Assembly: GCA_947176505.1 (NCBI GenBank) | Contig: CAMWQW010000026.1 | Location: forward strand, 1-49,518 | Source of the DNA: an uncultured Lachnospiraceae bacterium | GTDB taxonomy: Bacteria > Bacillota > Clostridia > Lachnospirales > Lachnospiraceae | Reading direction: 5' to 3' | DNA length: 49,518 nt | Part shown: piece by piece, positions 49,362-49,518 of the stretch | Layout of the letters: every line of letters starts with the position of its first letter | Numbering within the stretch: the first letter of the stretch is position 1 | Program-made: the position numbers and the translations under genes | Notes under the pieces: generated by a model | The model's input: the letters and a program-made list of their open reading frames with translations, nothing else | Told to the model about the DNA's origin: nothing | The model's database searches: none

Positions 49362-49518
49362 TGCTACAATAAACGCAAGCCCGGCGGCTTGCGTCACAAG
49401 AATTGCTTCGCAATTCTTGCCGAAATCATTTATGCTGTGGCATTTATCTAAGTGCTACAATAGACGCAAGCCCGGCGGCTTGCGTCACAAGAATTGCTTC
49501 GCAATTCTTGCCGAAATC
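49362..49518. repeat. 91-base tandem repeat with two hairpins per unit
   Basis: A conserved block starts at 49362 with TGCTACAAT and recurs at 49453 (period 91); about 66 bases match almost exactly and 25 differ as a spacer. Each block has a GCAAGC/GCTTGC hairpin and a CAAGAATTGC/GCAATTCTTG hairpin with loop TTC. The second copy ends exactly at the window edge, so more copies may follow. The rest of 49197-49361, upstream of the secreted-protein gene, shows no gene. Confidence 0.85.

Noticed and set aside
49362..49518. Repeats at the right end as a CRISPR array
   Set aside because: The repeated block is about 66 bases with two internal hairpins and only one 25-base spacer; no cas genes and no short repeat/short spacer regularity.

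Overview
The window looks like chromosome from a low-to-moderate GC, Gram-positive anaerobe of the class Clostridia, most likely a Lachnospiraceae member. The signs are MalE-like lipoproteins with Gram-positive lipoboxes, an FMN riboswitch in front of an ECF-type riboflavin transporter, a BlaI/M56 pair, a TsaB-RimI fusion, GGAGG-type ribosome binding sites and typical Firmicutes housekeeping neighbours. Most genes lie on the minus strand. I saw no prophage, transposase, rRNA or CRISPR array. The left edge falls inside a tRNA gene and the right edge falls at the end of a tandem repeat copy, so this may be a whole contig broken at repeats.

Layout, left to right. 1-310: two tRNA-Ser genes (GGA and UGA) behind a strong promoter. 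0.4-6.7 kb: a minus-strand housekeeping run (YcxB-like, tsaE, tsaB-rimI fusion, small Cys-rich protein, rnz, membrane protein, tsaD, ispD, DUF1266 fragment) centred on tRNA t6A modification and tRNA processing. 6.8-9.2 kb: an M56/BlaR1-like sensor protease and its BlaI repressor with paired operators. 9.3-11.2 kb: an MTA/SAH deaminase and gene scraps. 11.2-16.6 kb: a HelD-like helicase carrying an extra C-terminal sugar-hydrolase-type beta-sandwich, with a divergent membrane protein of unknown function. 16.6-24.8 kb: an unusual transport/signalling locus made of a beta-propeller/solute-binding lipoprotein, two sugar-type ABC permeases, a HlyD-like adaptor and a divergent two-component system. 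24.9-26.4 kb: flotillin. 26.5-30.1 kb: a MacAB-type exporter in three genes. 30.4-33.2 kb: AraC regulator, riboswitch-controlled riboflavin transporter, truncated Uma2 protein. 33.2-34.1 kb: an orphan flagellin. 34.2-40.1 kb: a beta-1,4-galactan utilisation operon with a LacI-family regulator. 40.1-49.2 kb: Tex, a GAF/HD-GYP phosphodiesterase, a sugar-isomerase-like TIM barrel, a CHASE2 adenylate cyclase, a FecR-domain protein and a secreted Ig-like protein. 49.36-49.52 kb: a tandem hairpin repeat.

How genes work together. In the galactan operon a lipoprotein with a carbohydrate-binding-like domain and an importer (binding protein plus two permeases) would deliver galacto-oligosaccharides to a GH53 galactanase that has no signal peptide. 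The lipoprotein and GH53 genes share one reading frame and are separated only by two stop codons. No ABC ATPase lies beside either sugar importer, so a shared MsmX-type ATPase elsewhere is expected. In the 16.6-24.8 kb locus an 11-bp-spaced direct repeat in front of the binding-protein operon is where the divergently encoded OmpR-type regulator would be expected to bind. The best candidates for something new are this locus, the helicase-GH31 fusion, the split galactanase, and the secreted protein/FecR/CHASE2-cyclase group.
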